NCBI RefSeq assembly: GCF_017377715.1
Contig: NZ_JAFVMF010000004.1
Location: 62,001 to 126,000 of the forward strand
Origin: Acetobacter sacchari
GTDB taxonomy: Bacteria > Pseudomonadota > Alphaproteobacteria > Acetobacterales > Acetobacteraceae
Reading direction: 5' to 3'
DNA length: 64,000 nt
This document shows positions 51,593 to 60,634 of this stretch, in pieces (position 1 is the first letter of the stretch; each line of letters begins with the position of its first letter). A program made the position numbers and the translations under genes. The notes beneath the pieces were generated by a model. The model did not search any database. It worked only from the letters and a program-made list of their open reading frames with translations, and was not told the DNA's origin.

Positions 51593-51628
51593 CCCGCCGT
51601 ATAATCGGACGAACGAGGGAGGCTGAAC

Positions 51629-52411
51629 ATGGTCGAACTGACACTTCCGCGAAACAGCACGGTGGGTAAGGGACAGTTTTTCCCCGCTCCCGCCGGAGCC
51701 ACGAACGTTAAAAGCTTCAAGATCTATCGCTGGACGCCGGACGACGACCGGAATCCGGTGATGGACACCTATGAAGTCGATCTGGACGCCATCGGCCCGA
51801 TGGTTCTGGACGCGCTGATCCACATCAAGAACGACATCGACCCGACCCTGACTTTCCGGCGCTCCTGCCGCGAAGGCATCTGCGGGTCCTGCGCGATGAA
51901 CATCGACGGCGAGAACACCCTCGCCTGTCTGAAGCCGATTCAGGACGTGAAGGGCGACGTCGCGGTGAATCCGCTGCCGCATATGCCAATCGTCAAGGAT
52001 CTGGTCTCGAACCTCGACGGTGCCTACGCGCAGCTACGCTCCATCGAACCGTGGATGCAGAGCGACAGCGCCCCGCCGCCAGACGGCGAGCGCCGTCAGT
52101 CGATCGAGGAACGCGCGAAGCTGGACGGCATGTGGGAATGCATCCTGTGCTTCTGCTGCACCACGTCCTGCCCGTCCTACTGGTGGAACGGCGACCGTTA
52201 CCTCGGCCCGGCCACCCTGCTCGCCGCCTATCGCTGGATCGCGGACAGCCGCGACGAGCACACAGGCGAACGTCTGGACTCGCTGGAGGACACCTTCAAG
52301 CTGTATGCGTGCCGCACGATCATGAACTGCACGCAGACCTGCCCGAAGGGCCTGAACCCTGCGAAGGCCATTGGCCGGATCAAGGAGATGCAGGTCGAGC
52401 GCAAGCTCTGA
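51629..52411 (+). CDS. sdhB: Succinate dehydrogenase iron-sulfur subunit
   Basis: Electron-transfer subunit of complex II, 260 residues. Cys clusters for the three centres are intact: [12 protein letters not shown] for the 2Fe-2S centre, [16 protein letters not shown] for the 4Fe-4S centre, and [17 protein letters not shown] for the 3Fe-4S centre. It closes the sdh operon. A strong terminator follows 24 bases after the stop. Confidence 0.98.
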   Translation: MVELTLPRNSTVGKGQFFPAPAGATNVKSFKIYRWTPDDDRNPVMDTYEVDLDAIGPMVLDALIHIKNDIDPTLTFRRSCREGICGSCAMNIDGENTLACLKPIQDVKGDVAVNPLPHMPIVKDLVSNLDGAYAQLRSIEPWMQSDSAPPPDGERRQSIEERAKLDGMWECILCFCCTTSCPSYWWNGDRYLGPATLLAAYRWIADSRDEHTGERLDSLEDTFKLYACRTIMNCTQTCPKGLNPAKAIGRIKEMQVERKL

Positions 52412-52434
52412 TCCCACGCTTCTGCGCCGTAACG

Positions 52435-52472
52435 AAAAACGCCGGTGGCTGGATCAGCCTCCGGCGTTTTTT
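52435..52472 (+). terminator. Intrinsic terminator of the sdh operon
   Basis: AAAAACGCCGG and CCGGCGTTTTTT frame a hairpin with a further GGCTG/CAGCC inner stem. The tail of six T residues follows directly. It separates the core sdh operon from the accessory effector pair. Confidence 0.92.
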
Positions 52473-52612
52473 ATTGGCTACACTTCAGATCGGGAGTTGA
52501 GTCGTCCACTTTTGTGGGCGGAAATACAAAAAAGTAAACAAATACTCAAATGTAACGTTGATTTACAAACTCCGTGTTCGTTATCGTCATCAGACAACTT
52601 TTAGAGACGATA

Positions 52613-53041
52613 ATGAACGAGCATTACCCGATCATCGCGATTGCAGAGAAACGCTGGGAGGCCCACAAATCTGATTGTAGCGGATTTGTTCGCGCCGTAG
52701 CTAAAGACCTCGGCGTTCCCATGACTGGACTGGCCAATCAACTGGTCGACGCCTGGCGGCAGGACGGCATGTGGACCAAACTCAATCATGACCATGCCAG
52801 GGCGTCGCTTCTTTCTGCACAAGGATATCTGGTGGTCGCCGGGTTACAGGAAAGCGGCCATGGCCATGTCGTCATCGTGATTCCGGGGAAGAGCAACCAC
52901 GGCGACGCCATGGGGTATTGGGGAAGGCTTGGCGGCACAGGTTACAAGAACAAGGGGCTGAACTTCGCGTGGAAACGGGCGGACTTAAAAAATGTGGAAT
53001 ACTTCGCGCGCTTCGTTCCCGCTCTGGCAATGAAACCATGA
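52613..53041 (+). CDS. Tae1 (Tse1)-like peptidoglycan amidase, putative type VI secretion effector
   Basis: A 142-residue NlpC/P60-fold cysteine amidase. Its sequence follows Pseudomonas Tse1 closely in order and spacing: KSDCSGFVRAVAKDLGVPM holds the nucleophile Cys22, AQGYLVVAGL follows, and GHGHVVIVIPG holds the catalytic His85. Tse1/Tae1 proteins are injected by type VI secretion and cleave the gamma-D-Glu-mDAP bond of rival cell walls. There is no signal peptide, as expected for an effector loaded in the cytoplasm. The ATG at 52613 is preceded by an AT-rich region and GAGACGATA. The stop overlaps the next ATG by four bases, where the immunity gene begins. No other type VI gene lies in the window. 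Assignment rests on remembered family sequence, not on a search. Confidence 0.85.
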   Translation: MNEHYPIIAIAEKRWEAHKSDCSGFVRAVAKDLGVPMTGLANQLVDAWRQDGMWTKLNHDHARASLLSAQGYLVVAGLQESGHGHVVIVIPGKSNHGDAMGYWGRLGGTGYKNKGLNFAWKRADLKNVEYFARFVPALAMKP

Positions 53042-53496
53042 AAAAAATACTGACCTTTTTTCTGTTTTACGCCCCTGTCGTGGCCCACGCCAACGGCGCG
53101 GCAACCGTCACCACACTGAGTCCAGTCGATTCTCAAATTTCCGCTGGCTCCTATACGATCGCGCTCGGCGAAACCGACGACCCGAAAGCGCCGCGCACCT
53201 GGGAAGGGCCTATTGAGATAACGACCCGTGGCGGCAGCCATTGCGTCGTCAACGACGAGGTCAGCCTGATTGAAAAACCGATGGCTCTTGTCGGCGGTCA
53301 TTATCTCTACGTCCCGACATATTCTGGCAGCGAAGGCGCGCTTTATGTCGTTGACGCCGACACATGCGCAGTGGCGTGGAAAAGTAAAAGCTATGTTGGA
53401 AAAATCTATTTTTCTGGAGACCGGGTTGTCATTCCCGGACAGCCATGGATGAAGATCGGACTACGGGGAGTTCCGACGCCGGCGATCGGCAAGTAG
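53038..53496 (+). CDS. Putative Tai1-like periplasmic immunity protein
   Basis: A 152-residue secreted protein translated from an ATGA overlap with the amidase gene. The N-terminal MKKILTFFLFYAPVVAHA is a clear signal peptide, so the mature protein is periplasmic. It has a beta-rich look with alternating strands (SYTIALGE, HYLYVPTYSG, KIYFSGDRVVIPG) and two Cys (SHCVVND, DADTCAVAWK) that could pair. Immunity proteins for Tae1 enzymes (Tsi1/Tai1) are periplasmic and bind the amidase active site, which explains the coupled gene order. Direct sequence similarity to Tsi1 could not be verified by eye, so identity rests mainly on position, length and signal peptide. Confidence 0.72.
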   Translation: MKKILTFFLFYAPVVAHANGAATVTTLSPVDSQISAGSYTIALGETDDPKAPRTWEGPIEITTRGGSHCVVNDEVSLIEKPMALVGGHYLYVPTYSGSEGALYVVDADTCAVAWKSKSYVGKIYFSGDRVVIPGQPWMKIGLRGVPTPAIGK

Positions 53497-53631
53497 GCGT
53501 GGCGCCCGCGTCGGGCAGCGATCTACGACGTAGCACGCTTCGGCAGCGTGGGCAGCGGGAACGTGGCATTGCCCTCATTTTTTCGATTACACCAACAGAT
53601 GCATCATATTTTCTGAAACGCGTGCATATCA

Positions 53632-53652
53632 GGGGAGGAAAACCCCCTCCCC
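53632..53652 (-). terminator. Hairpin downstream of TonB receptor gene
   Basis: A 7-bp stem GGGGAGG/CCTCCCC with a 7-nt loop lies eight bases past the receptor stop. It separates the receptor from the convergent immunity gene. Confidence 0.5.
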
Positions 53653-53660
53653 ACACTTTA

Positions 53661-56126
53661 TCAAAAATCTACGCTGGCTGTGGCAAGCGCAGCAAACGGA
53701 GCCGCGATTCCATAAGTCGGAGCAGAGCCTTTAAGCGTCGATCCAAATACGCCCTTCACGGACGTGGCGTTCGCCTGTACGCCGCTTGCATAGCCCAGGT
53801 AGTGGTTATTGGCGATATTTTGCAGGTTCAGGCGAATTGTCGGCGACTTGAAACGTCCCATGTCAGGGAAGTGATATCCGACGTCAATATTCATCAGAAC
53901 GTAGCTGGGAATATGCTGATCGTTGTTGAACGTCGAATACTGGCGAGCGACATATTTCAAGCTGTAGTCGCCGAACAAATGGCCATCGTCGTAGCTGAGG
54001 TTAAACCCGAACTGATAGGCTGGCGTCTGGGGTGCGTATTTGCCTTTGGAGCGCACATAATCCGTGATGCTTCCAGACGCTGCGATATTGCTGTCCGTGA
54101 TTGCGTGTACGTATTCCGCAGAGAAATATGGCCGTATATGATAGAAAATCGGACGTGTGCCGATTTCGAAATCAAGCCCGTCTGCGTGCATCCCGCCACC
54201 GTTGAAGGAACGGCTGTAATAGTTTCCACCGGAAGTTTGTACCGTCTGACTATAGAGTCGGTTCGTGAAGTTGTAATGAAAATAGGTCAGGGAGCTCATG
54301 ACCAGAGGCCCCTGATAGCGCCAGCCGAGTTCTTCTGAGATGGAAACCTCGGGACGCATGTTAGGGTTTGCGTGCGTCGAATATCCGCTCGCTTTGTCAT
54401 ACGCGCCGGAATCGTACAGAGACACGTTCATCGGAATTCGGAAGTTCGTTGTTACAGACGCGAAAATCTGATTTTCTGCGTTGATTTTATAACGGATCGA
54501 AGCGGCGGGCAGCGGCTCTTGCCACGACTGATTGATATACGGGCCGGTCGAGGTATCGGGCAGGAAATTATGCCCCTGACGACTCACAAAGGTATATTTC
54601 AGGCCCGCTTCGATGTTCAGGCGGTTATTAAGCAACGACAGACTGTCGGCGATGAAAAGCGTGTGAATGCGGGTCTGCGTGAGCGTGTCACGGTACTGGG
54701 CCGTGTCGCCGTTGGACAGGACAAGGTTTTGGCCGCCGCCCAGCATATCGAGAGGCTTTCCTGTCGCGTAGTTTATCAGGCTGTACGGACCAGTCTGGAA
54801 TTGCTTCGAATATTCAAACCAGTACCCTAGCATCAGGCGATTGACGCCCGTCGTGACGGTGACCTTCGTAACGGCGCCGGGGCGATAGGTCTGGGTGTTC
54901 GACGGGTTGTAGAGAAGGATATTGCCTTTGTTCTTGCCCGTATTGCCGAGCGCCTGATCCACGTTGGAAGCATTATATGAACCGACGCTTCCCGTATAAC
55001 TCTGTGTTCCCCACTGAAATTTCTGAAGATTTTCGGAATAGGCGCCGCCGCCATTGCCGTCGCCGTACCAGAAATACGGAGTCTCCGTCAGCTTGATGTG
55101 GTCAGAGAGCGTGAAGGTGGACGGAGCCGACGCATAGATATTGGTGAACGGATTTCTGTGCAATTCGTAGTAGTTGCTGCTGGGGTTTTTCGGATCCCAC
55201 GTTCCAGAATAGGCGTTGTGTATGCCCTTTTCGTTCCAGTCGGACATATGCGTCGAAGGAAACAGCGTACTGGTGGCGTGATTGCCCACCAGGGTAAAGG
55301 AAATGACGTTGCCTTTACCCCACTCGTCCACCCACTTCGTCTCCCCATGCATCTTGTTCTGACCACCTGGGCCACGCCACGAATCTTCAGCGGCATACGA
55401 GAACGACACGAAACCCTTGACGTTGGAGTTTCCGACCCGTCCCGTATCGACGCGACCGAAAATGCGTCGTGAGTTATAGCTGCCATACGACGCGTCCACC
55501 GTCCCGCCGAATTTCTCCTTCGGGTTCAGCAGATACATGTCGACGGCGCCGCCGGTTGCGCTGATGTGCGGACTGTCGAGATCAGCCGACCCCTGCTCCA
55601 CGTTGATGGTGCGCAGGTTTTCGGCGTCCGTGATTTCCTGCGGATAAATGGCGTAATTGCCGATATCGTTGAGCGGGAACCCCTCAAGCGTATACCCGAT
55701 CTGATCCTGTGTAAGGCCGCGCATCGACATGTAGCCGCTGCTGAGACCCAACGGATCGAGCGAGGTGGTGTTCACGCCGGGCAACAGGGAGATCAGCTGC
55801 ATCGGATTGCTGGCTGGATTTTGGTGCGCGATGAAGGCTTGCGTGACGGTCGAGCGGGATTTCGGCGCGTCTTCCTTGATCATCAGGCCTGCGGCGACCT
55901 GGCTGTGACGAGATCCCTGCACGGTCACACGCTCCTCCTGAGCCGTGTCCGTCGGCGCCGTGGCGCCCATCATGGATGGTCGGTCCTCCGTGCTGCGCCG
56001 CCCCGCGTCGTGCCGCACGGTCGTTCCGCCGACCGTGGCTGTCGACGCCCCATAGGCGAGCGAAACAGGCGCGGCGACGACCACAAGCATGCTGGTTGCG
56101 AGAAGGCGGGACAAAACTGAAGCCAT
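53661..56126 (-). CDS. TonB-dependent outer-membrane receptor
   Basis: An 821-residue receptor. The signal peptide starts at MASVLSRLLATSMLVVV and the mature N-terminus has an EERVTVQGSR stretch that may act as a TonB box. The plug domain shows QLISLLPGVNTTSLDP and MRGLTQDQIGYTLEGFPLND. The C-terminal 600 residues form the beta-barrel and end in ASVDF with the terminal Phe typical of outer-membrane proteins. The ligand is unknown: no Fur box, siderophore gene or cobalamin riboswitch was recognised nearby. The ATG at 56126 is chosen at the signal peptide; the frame stays open upstream to 56321 without signal character. Confidence 0.93.
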   Translation of the reverse strand: MASVLSRLLATSMLVVVAAPVSLAYGASTATVGGTTVRHDAGRRSTEDRPSMMGATAPTDTAQEERVTVQGSRHSQVAAGLMIKEDAPKSRSTVTQAFIAHQNPASNPMQLISLLPGVNTTSLDPLGLSSGYMSMRGLTQDQIGYTLEGFPLNDIGNYAIYPQEITDAENLRTINVEQGSADLDSPHISATGGAVDMYLLNPKEKFGGTVDASYGSYNSRRIFGRVDTGRVGNSNVKGFVSFSYAAEDSWRGPGGQNKMHGETKWVDEWGKGNVISFTLVGNHATSTLFPSTHMSDWNEKGIHNAYSGTWDPKNPSSNYYELHRNPFTNIYASAPSTFTLSDHIKLTETPYFWYGDGNGGGAYSENLQKFQWGTQSYTGSVGSYNASNVDQALGNTGKNKGNILLYNPSNTQTYRPGAVTKVTVTTGVNRLMLGYWFEYSKQFQTGPYSLINYATGKPLDMLGGGQNLVLSNGDTAQYRDTLTQTRIHTLFIADSLSLLNNRLNIEAGLKYTFVSRQGHNFLPDTSTGPYINQSWQEPLPAASIRYKINAENQIFASVTTNFRIPMNVSLYDSGAYDKASGYSTHANPNMRPEVSISEELGWRYQGPLVMSSLTYFHYNFTNRLYSQTVQTSGGNYYSRSFNGGGMHADGLDFEIGTRPIFYHIRPYFSAEYVHAITDSNIAASGSITDYVRSKGKYAPQTPAYQFGFNLSYDDGHLFGDYSLKYVARQYSTFNNDQHIPSYVLMNIDVGYHFPDMGRFKSPTIRLNLQNIANNHYLGYASGVQANATSVKGVFGSTLKGSAPTYGIAAPFAALATASVDF

Positions 56127-56494
56127 ATCGATCCTGAGGGCTGGAAGGAGAAGTTGCGTCGCGCCGGAACGTTTCAATATCATTGTGAAATGAAACCTCA
56201 TCGTGACACGCTGGCAGCATTGGCGGACCAACGGACGCCGCTTGCTGAAGGCGCGGTCCTGATAAACAGCCCATCCTCGCTTGTGTGTGACGTTTCCGTT
56301 GCAGTTGCCGCGGAGACACACCGTTACATAAACTTTTTTCTACGAAAGATTTCCGCCTTTCATTTTCGCGCCTCAGCGGCTCTTCTCGATTGATTGTTCG
56401 GTCATCTTACGTTTCCGCAACGGTATCGCCGTGGGTTGGACATCGGCCGCACGCACACCCTATAATCAGTCCCTTAACCGCCGGGAGCGATTGC
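56127..56494. other. Divergent promoter region of receptor and phosphatase genes
   Basis: A 368-bp region expected to hold promoters for the TonB receptor and the phosphatase. It becomes AT-rich around 56325-56365. No named operator was identified. Confidence 0.45.
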
Positions 56495-57157
56495 GTGTTT
56501 CAGGGAAGCCTCGCGACGACGAGGGGCCGCCGTCAGGCATGGACCGACAGCCTGTTTGTGGACCACGCCGTATTTCGACTGGTCTGGACCAATTTCCACG
56601 CGGTCATTCCCGGAAAGGTCTATCGCTGCAACCACCCGACGCCACGCCGTTTGGCCGCCGCGACGCGCCGTTTTGATCTAAAAACGCTCGTGAACCTGCG
56701 TGGTCACCGTCGCTGCGGCTCAGACGCGCTGTCACGCGACGCGGCGAAGCAAATCGGTCTGGCCCATGTGGACATGGCTTTCGAGAGCCGCGGCGCCCCG
56801 CACCGGGATCGCATCCTGCGCTTCGCTTCGCTGTATCGCAGCATAGAATTCCCCATGCTGATGCACTGCAAATCCGGCGCTGACCGGGCGGGACTCGCCT
56901 CCGGGCTGGTAATCCTGTTCGAAGGCGGAGCCGCTGATCAGGCGCTGAAGCAGCTTTCCTGGCGTTACGGACACTTCAATCGATCTCGCACGGGCATTCT
57001 CGACGCATTCTTCATGCGATATCGCGCCGAGGCCGAGGGGCGAATTCCGTTTCTTGACTGGGTGGAGCACCATTATGACGAAGTGGCGCTCAAAAAGGAT
57101 TTCACGGCGGGAAAGCTTTCCTCCTTCCTGAACGATCAGGTGCTTCGCAGGGAGTAA
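56495..57157 (+). CDS. Cys-based tyrosine/dual-specificity phosphatase family protein
   Basis: A 220-residue protein with the phosphatase P-loop HCKSGADRAG (HCx5R), preceded by VDMAFESRGAP and a LKTLVNLRG strand typical of Siw14/DSP-like phosphatases. It should hydrolyse phosphoester bonds on proteins or inositol-type substrates, target unknown. The GTG at 56495 is preferred because GGGAG stands eight bases upstream. The open frame to 56390 would begin with TTG and lacks conserved sequence. No signal peptide. It is divergent from the TonB receptor. Confidence 0.8.
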   Translation: MFQGSLATTRGRRQAWTDSLFVDHAVFRLVWTNFHAVIPGKVYRCNHPTPRRLAAATRRFDLKTLVNLRGHRRCGSDALSRDAAKQIGLAHVDMAFESRGAPHRDRILRFASLYRSIEFPMLMHCKSGADRAGLASGLVILFEGGAADQALKQLSWRYGHFNRSRTGILDAFFMRYRAEAEGRIPFLDWVEHHYDEVALKKDFTAGKLSSFLNDQVLRRE

Positions 57158-57199
57158 CCTCCGTTTCTGGGCGTTTTGTTTCGGTTGAAACCATTTCCT

Positions 57200-57220
57200 G
57201 GGCCTCAGCGCCCTCTTTTT
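57200..57220 (+). terminator. Candidate terminator after phosphatase gene
   Basis: A short 4-bp GGGC/GCCC stem with a CTCAGC loop is followed by TCTTTTTTATT. The stem is weak but the T-tract is good. Confidence 0.5.
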
Positions 57221-57240
57221 TATTGTTACCCGACCAATGA

Positions 57241-58392
57241 ATGGCTCACCCTGACAGGACGTCACCACGTCCGCCAACAGTGAGTTCAAAGCGCATGGTC
57301 CGACCAGCCCCTCCCGCCCCAATGTCCATGTCGCAGCGCACATTCCGTTCCGCTCCGTCTGGTGCACCGCGATCAGGCGCCACCGGAACCGGAAGCCCAA
57401 ACCCTTTGGCCGCGGCCGCAGCGAAAACGGCAATGGCCAATTCGTCCCAAAGCGGCGCGCAAGGGATGCAGAGTGGCGCCTCAAACGCATCAACTCGCAC
57501 CCCAGCCGGTAGCGCCGAAATTCGCCACGCCAGAGCCCTCGACGCCGCTGGAAAGGTCGGAGCCGGAAAATTCGATACTCAGGCGAAGCTTATCGCCGCA
57601 TCGGACATAGCCTGGGCAATTGTCGGTGGCGGAGCGCCCGTGCAAACGGGCGCAGGAATCACTGGCAACGGACTGGACGCGCTCTCCAGCGCATACAGCG
57701 CGACGCAAACGGCCAGCCTACCCGCCAACCCCCTGCTGGACGACAACCGCGCACTGTCTAGCGGGAACCGCGTCACTTTAGAATATCTTAACAACCGCAA
57801 GCGAAAGAGTTTGGGAGGCGATCTGCTCGGGCTAGGCGGGGCCATCGGCTCGCTGGGAACGCACGGCGTCAACGTAGGCAGTGGGACCCGCCATCTGAAT
57901 TCCAGCCTCACGACCTTTATCCACCTGGTCAAACTCCATCAGATAGCAAGGGGCCTCCCTGCGGATTGCGAGCAAATGTTGGTCGAGTGGTGCGATGTGG
58001 TCGTTCGCATGAAAGCCGGGAAACTGGGCGTACGCGCATTAAAACTCGGCGGTTCGGTAGTTCCGACCGGCCTGATCGCAGGCCATGTCGGCTCCTATGC
58101 CGCAATGGCGTCCACCGTTACGGGAGCGAGCACCGCAACAGGGGTCAAGCTTTGCTTTGGACACGCATGCTTCGCAGCGGCCGCAGGTCTCCATTGGCTT
58201 GCATTCGAGGAACAACATGGCGCTCTGCGCCGAGGAACCCTGCGTGGAGTTTCCACCCCGGCCTCAGACGTAGTCAGGGAGTTGTTCAAACGTCGCGGTT
58301 TGACGCGTATTTTCGGCAGCTACAATGTCCAAGCCCTGATTCGTGAGCAGGCAGGCTGGCTGGCCATCGGCGACAAGATACTGTCCACCTGA
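57241..58392 (+). CDS. Unrecognised Gly/Ala-rich protein with hydrophobic segments
   Basis: A 383-residue protein that matches no family I can name. Residues 1-115 are disordered, rich in Ser, Pro, Ala and Gly. Residues about 118-150 and 190-215 (LGGDLLGLGGAIGSLG) are glycine-zipper-like, and 270-320 contains long small-residue hydrophobic stretches (AGHVGSYAAMASTVTG, FAAAAGLHWLAF), so it may insert in a membrane. Between them is a conserved-looking block LVEWCDVVVRMKAGKLGVRALKLGG. There is no classical signal peptide. It lies between the phosphatase and a permease gene and only 4 kb from the amidase/immunity pair. A secreted or membrane-inserting toxin is one possibility, stated only as speculation. 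No strong ribosome-binding site precedes the ATG at 57241. Confidence 0.65.
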   Translation: MAHPDRTSPRPPTVSSKRMVRPAPPAPMSMSQRTFRSAPSGAPRSGATGTGSPNPLAAAAAKTAMANSSQSGAQGMQSGASNASTRTPAGSAEIRHARALDAAGKVGAGKFDTQAKLIAASDIAWAIVGGGAPVQTGAGITGNGLDALSSAYSATQTASLPANPLLDDNRALSSGNRVTLEYLNNRKRKSLGGDLLGLGGAIGSLGTHGVNVGSGTRHLNSSLTTFIHLVKLHQIARGLPADCEQMLVEWCDVVVRMKAGKLGVRALKLGGSVVPTGLIAGHVGSYAAMASTVTGASTATGVKLCFGHACFAAAAGLHWLAFEEQHGALRRGTLRGVSTPASDVVRELFKRRGLTRIFGSYNVQALIREQAGWLAIGDKILST

Positions 58393-58441
58393 ACTGACCA
58401 GCTAAAAGTCCTTTGATACCGCGGCGGATCTTGCAAGACGG

Positions 58442-59719
58442 CTACCGCCTCAACCGCCGCCCTGGTCCGCCGAGTATGTGGCCAATCGGCGTCAGGGCGT
58501 CCACATGGTCGCAGACGATCTTCAGCACCGCCAGCATCGGGACAGACAGGAACGCACCCGCGATGCCCCACATCCAGTCCCAGAACATCAGCGACGCCAT
58601 CACAAGAACAGGATTCAGCGTAAACCGTTTGGCCAGCAGCAATGGCGTTATGGTCTCGCCTTCCAGCAGGTGGATGCCGAGATAGACCGCCGGGGCGACA
58701 AGCGCGTGCAGCGCTGTAGGAAACGCGAAAAGCCCGACGAACAGATAGATCACCATACCGGATAGTGGCCCGATAATCGGAATATAGTTCAGTGCAAAAG
58801 CCACGACACCCCACAAGAACGGGTTGGGCATCCCGACCAGCCAGCACTGCGCGAAATTGGCCAGCCCCACGAGCGCGTTCATCATCGTGATGGTCGCGAG
58901 ATAAAGCGAGATGTTTCGTTCGACGTGCGACGCGATCTGAATCGCGCGCCGTTTATCGGCGAACGTCGGCATGATCTCGACAAAGCGCCGCATCAGGCTG
59001 TCGCCCTGCGCCAGCAGGAAGAAGAGCATGACGAAAAAGGTGAACATCTGCCCCATGAAGGCTCGCGTGCCGAGCAGCAGAGACGACCCGAACTGGCTCA
59101 ATCCCGGCGAAGCGGGCGCCGCGGCCGACTGGACGTGTCCGCCTCCAAGCAGAGTCTGCATCCGGAGGGCCGCATTCTCCGCAAGGCGTATGGGCATGCG
59201 CAGCACCGCAAGCTTTTGCTCGGCGGCGACCAGCCCTTCGGGTGCGCGCGCCAGCCAACCGGCAGCCGGCACGGAGACCGCCGCGCAGACTGCGACAATC
59301 AGGCAAAATGTCAGCAGGATCATGAAAAACGCGACGATCATACGCGGCAGACGCGTCCAGCGGGTGATGACGCGCATTGGCGTACCGAGCATCAGATTTG
59401 TGACCATGGCCAGCACCATGGGCAGCACGATCGATGCAGCGAAACGCAGCGTGTAAAGGACGGCGAGAATCGTGAGAATCAGCAGGCAGACCTGTGTCAG
59501 GCCAAGCTGCACCCGACGCACAGCCGCGTGCACACGTTGCTGCTGGGCGACTTCCGCCGCTCGCTCCACTTTATCGTCTTCAGGATAGACAGGCGGCGGC
59601 GGGACCACCGATTGCCCCGCCATCTCGACCACGTCGTCTTCGCCAGCGACCACTCCCCCGGCTTCGGCTGTATCGTGTCGCATTCCGTCCATTCCTGACG
59701 ATCGATGAGGAGCAGCCAT
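58442..59719 (-). CDS. AI-2E family (PerM/UPF0118) permease
   Basis: A 425-residue membrane protein with about eight transmembrane helices. The family-typical region near the C-terminus reads FALNYIPIIGPLSGMVIYL, then HLLEGETITPLLLAKRFTLNPVLVMASLMFWDWMWG. Members export autoinducer-2 or act as ion or solute transporters, so the substrate is open. The cytoplasmic N-terminus (about 80 residues) is longer than usual and acidic. Internal ATGs at 59692 and 59683 are alternative starts, the latter with AGGA at good spacing. Confidence 0.9.
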   Translation of the reverse strand: MAAPHRSSGMDGMRHDTAEAGGVVAGEDDVVEMAGQSVVPPPPVYPEDDKVERAAEVAQQQRVHAAVRRVQLGLTQVCLLILTILAVLYTLRFAASIVLPMVLAMVTNLMLGTPMRVITRWTRLPRMIVAFFMILLTFCLIVAVCAAVSVPAAGWLARAPEGLVAAEQKLAVLRMPIRLAENAALRMQTLLGGGHVQSAAAPASPGLSQFGSSLLLGTRAFMGQMFTFFVMLFFLLAQGDSLMRRFVEIMPTFADKRRAIQIASHVERNISLYLATITMMNALVGLANFAQCWLVGMPNPFLWGVVAFALNYIPIIGPLSGMVIYLFVGLFAFPTALHALVAPAVYLGIHLLEGETITPLLLAKRFTLNPVLVMASLMFWDWMWGIAGAFLSVPMLAVLKIVCDHVDALTPIGHILGGPGRRLRR

Positions 59720-59868
59720 AAAACCGCGTGGGCGTGATCGTGCCTCCCACCGCGCCGCCAGACCAGAGCAACCGCCCTCTCACAATGACGCGTAGAAGAC
59801 GCTGTCAAGTCACGGAGGCGCGAATAGGCCCGCAGAACGAACTCGCCGAAGGAACTCTCCGGCCGGGT

Positions 59869-60513
59869 TCAGACCAATCCGCGCGACCGTATCAGCGCGA
59901 ACGCGGCGATCGAGACCATGCAGGTGATGACGTTGTCGCGCAACATCTCCTCGAACTGCACAAGGCTGATTGTGTGACGCGTAATGTCCTGCTCGGTCGC
60001 CTCCAGTTCAGCAGGCCCCTGTGTAAGACCTGTCGCGAGATACACGTGCCCGCGCTGCGTGGAATAACCCGCCCCCTGATACAGCATGCCGACATGCGTC
60101 ATTCGCTCGGCGACCAGTCCGGTCTCTTCCCGCAGTTCGCCTGCCGCGACCTCGTCCGGGTTCGCGTCGGGCCGGGTTTCCCACATGCCCATCGGCAATT
60201 CCCACATCCGCCGCCCGACCGGGTAACGAAACTGGTTGATCAACGTCACCGTGGGTTCGCCATCAACCATACCCAGAGGCAGGATGACCACGAACTCCCC
60301 ACGTTCGACTACGCCGTAAAGACCATCCTGGCCGTTCGGGCGCCGGATGATGTCCTCTCGAACCTTTGTCCACGGATTTTCATAGGCGACGCGCGACGAT
60401 AGCGTGAGATAGCCCCCGTCGTCGGCTATGTCCGCCTGACGCAGCGTCACCGGATCGAGCCGCTCCACGGAACGCATGACTTCTGCACCGCGTCCGTCTT
60501 CTCTCGCCGTCAT
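59869..60513 (-). CDS. NUDIX hydrolase, ADP-ribose pyrophosphatase-like
   Basis: A 214-residue NUDIX protein. The Nudix box is seen as GMWETRPDANPDEVAAGELREETGL, which carries the REExxEExG metal-site pattern, and the C-terminal region contains HVGMLYQGAGYSTQRGHVYLA. It probably hydrolyses ADP-ribose or a similar nucleoside diphosphate derivative, a housekeeping clean-up role. The ATG at 60513 is preferred because AGGAGCGG lies eight bases upstream, and the open frame to 60564 begins with less likely codons. It is divergent from the MFS gene at 60635. Confidence 0.9.
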   Translation of the reverse strand: MTAREDGRGAEVMRSVERLDPVTLRQADIADDGGYLTLSSRVAYENPWTKVREDIIRRPNGQDGLYGVVERGEFVVILPLGMVDGEPTVTLINQFRYPVGRRMWELPMGMWETRPDANPDEVAAGELREETGLVAERMTHVGMLYQGAGYSTQRGHVYLATGLTQGPAELEATEQDITRHTISLVQFEEMLRDNVITCMVSIAAFALIRSRGLV

Positions 60514-60634
60514 ATATTCCGCTCCTGTTCGCATATCGGGCCGCTTCATGGCGACTACACGCAACCCTGAGGGTGGCGCCTTTCACCAGAGGCCCTAAGC
60601 TGAACGAAAGCACGCTGGATCGGGAGTCTCTTTA

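Noticed and set aside
49643-51982. 779-codon minus-strand ORF across sdhA/sdhB
   Set aside because: Runs antisense to two certain sdh genes; shadow.
52475-58392. Type VI secretion structural genes around the effector pair
   Set aside because: None of the neighbouring proteins shows Hcp, VgrG, PAAR, TssB/C or ClpV features.
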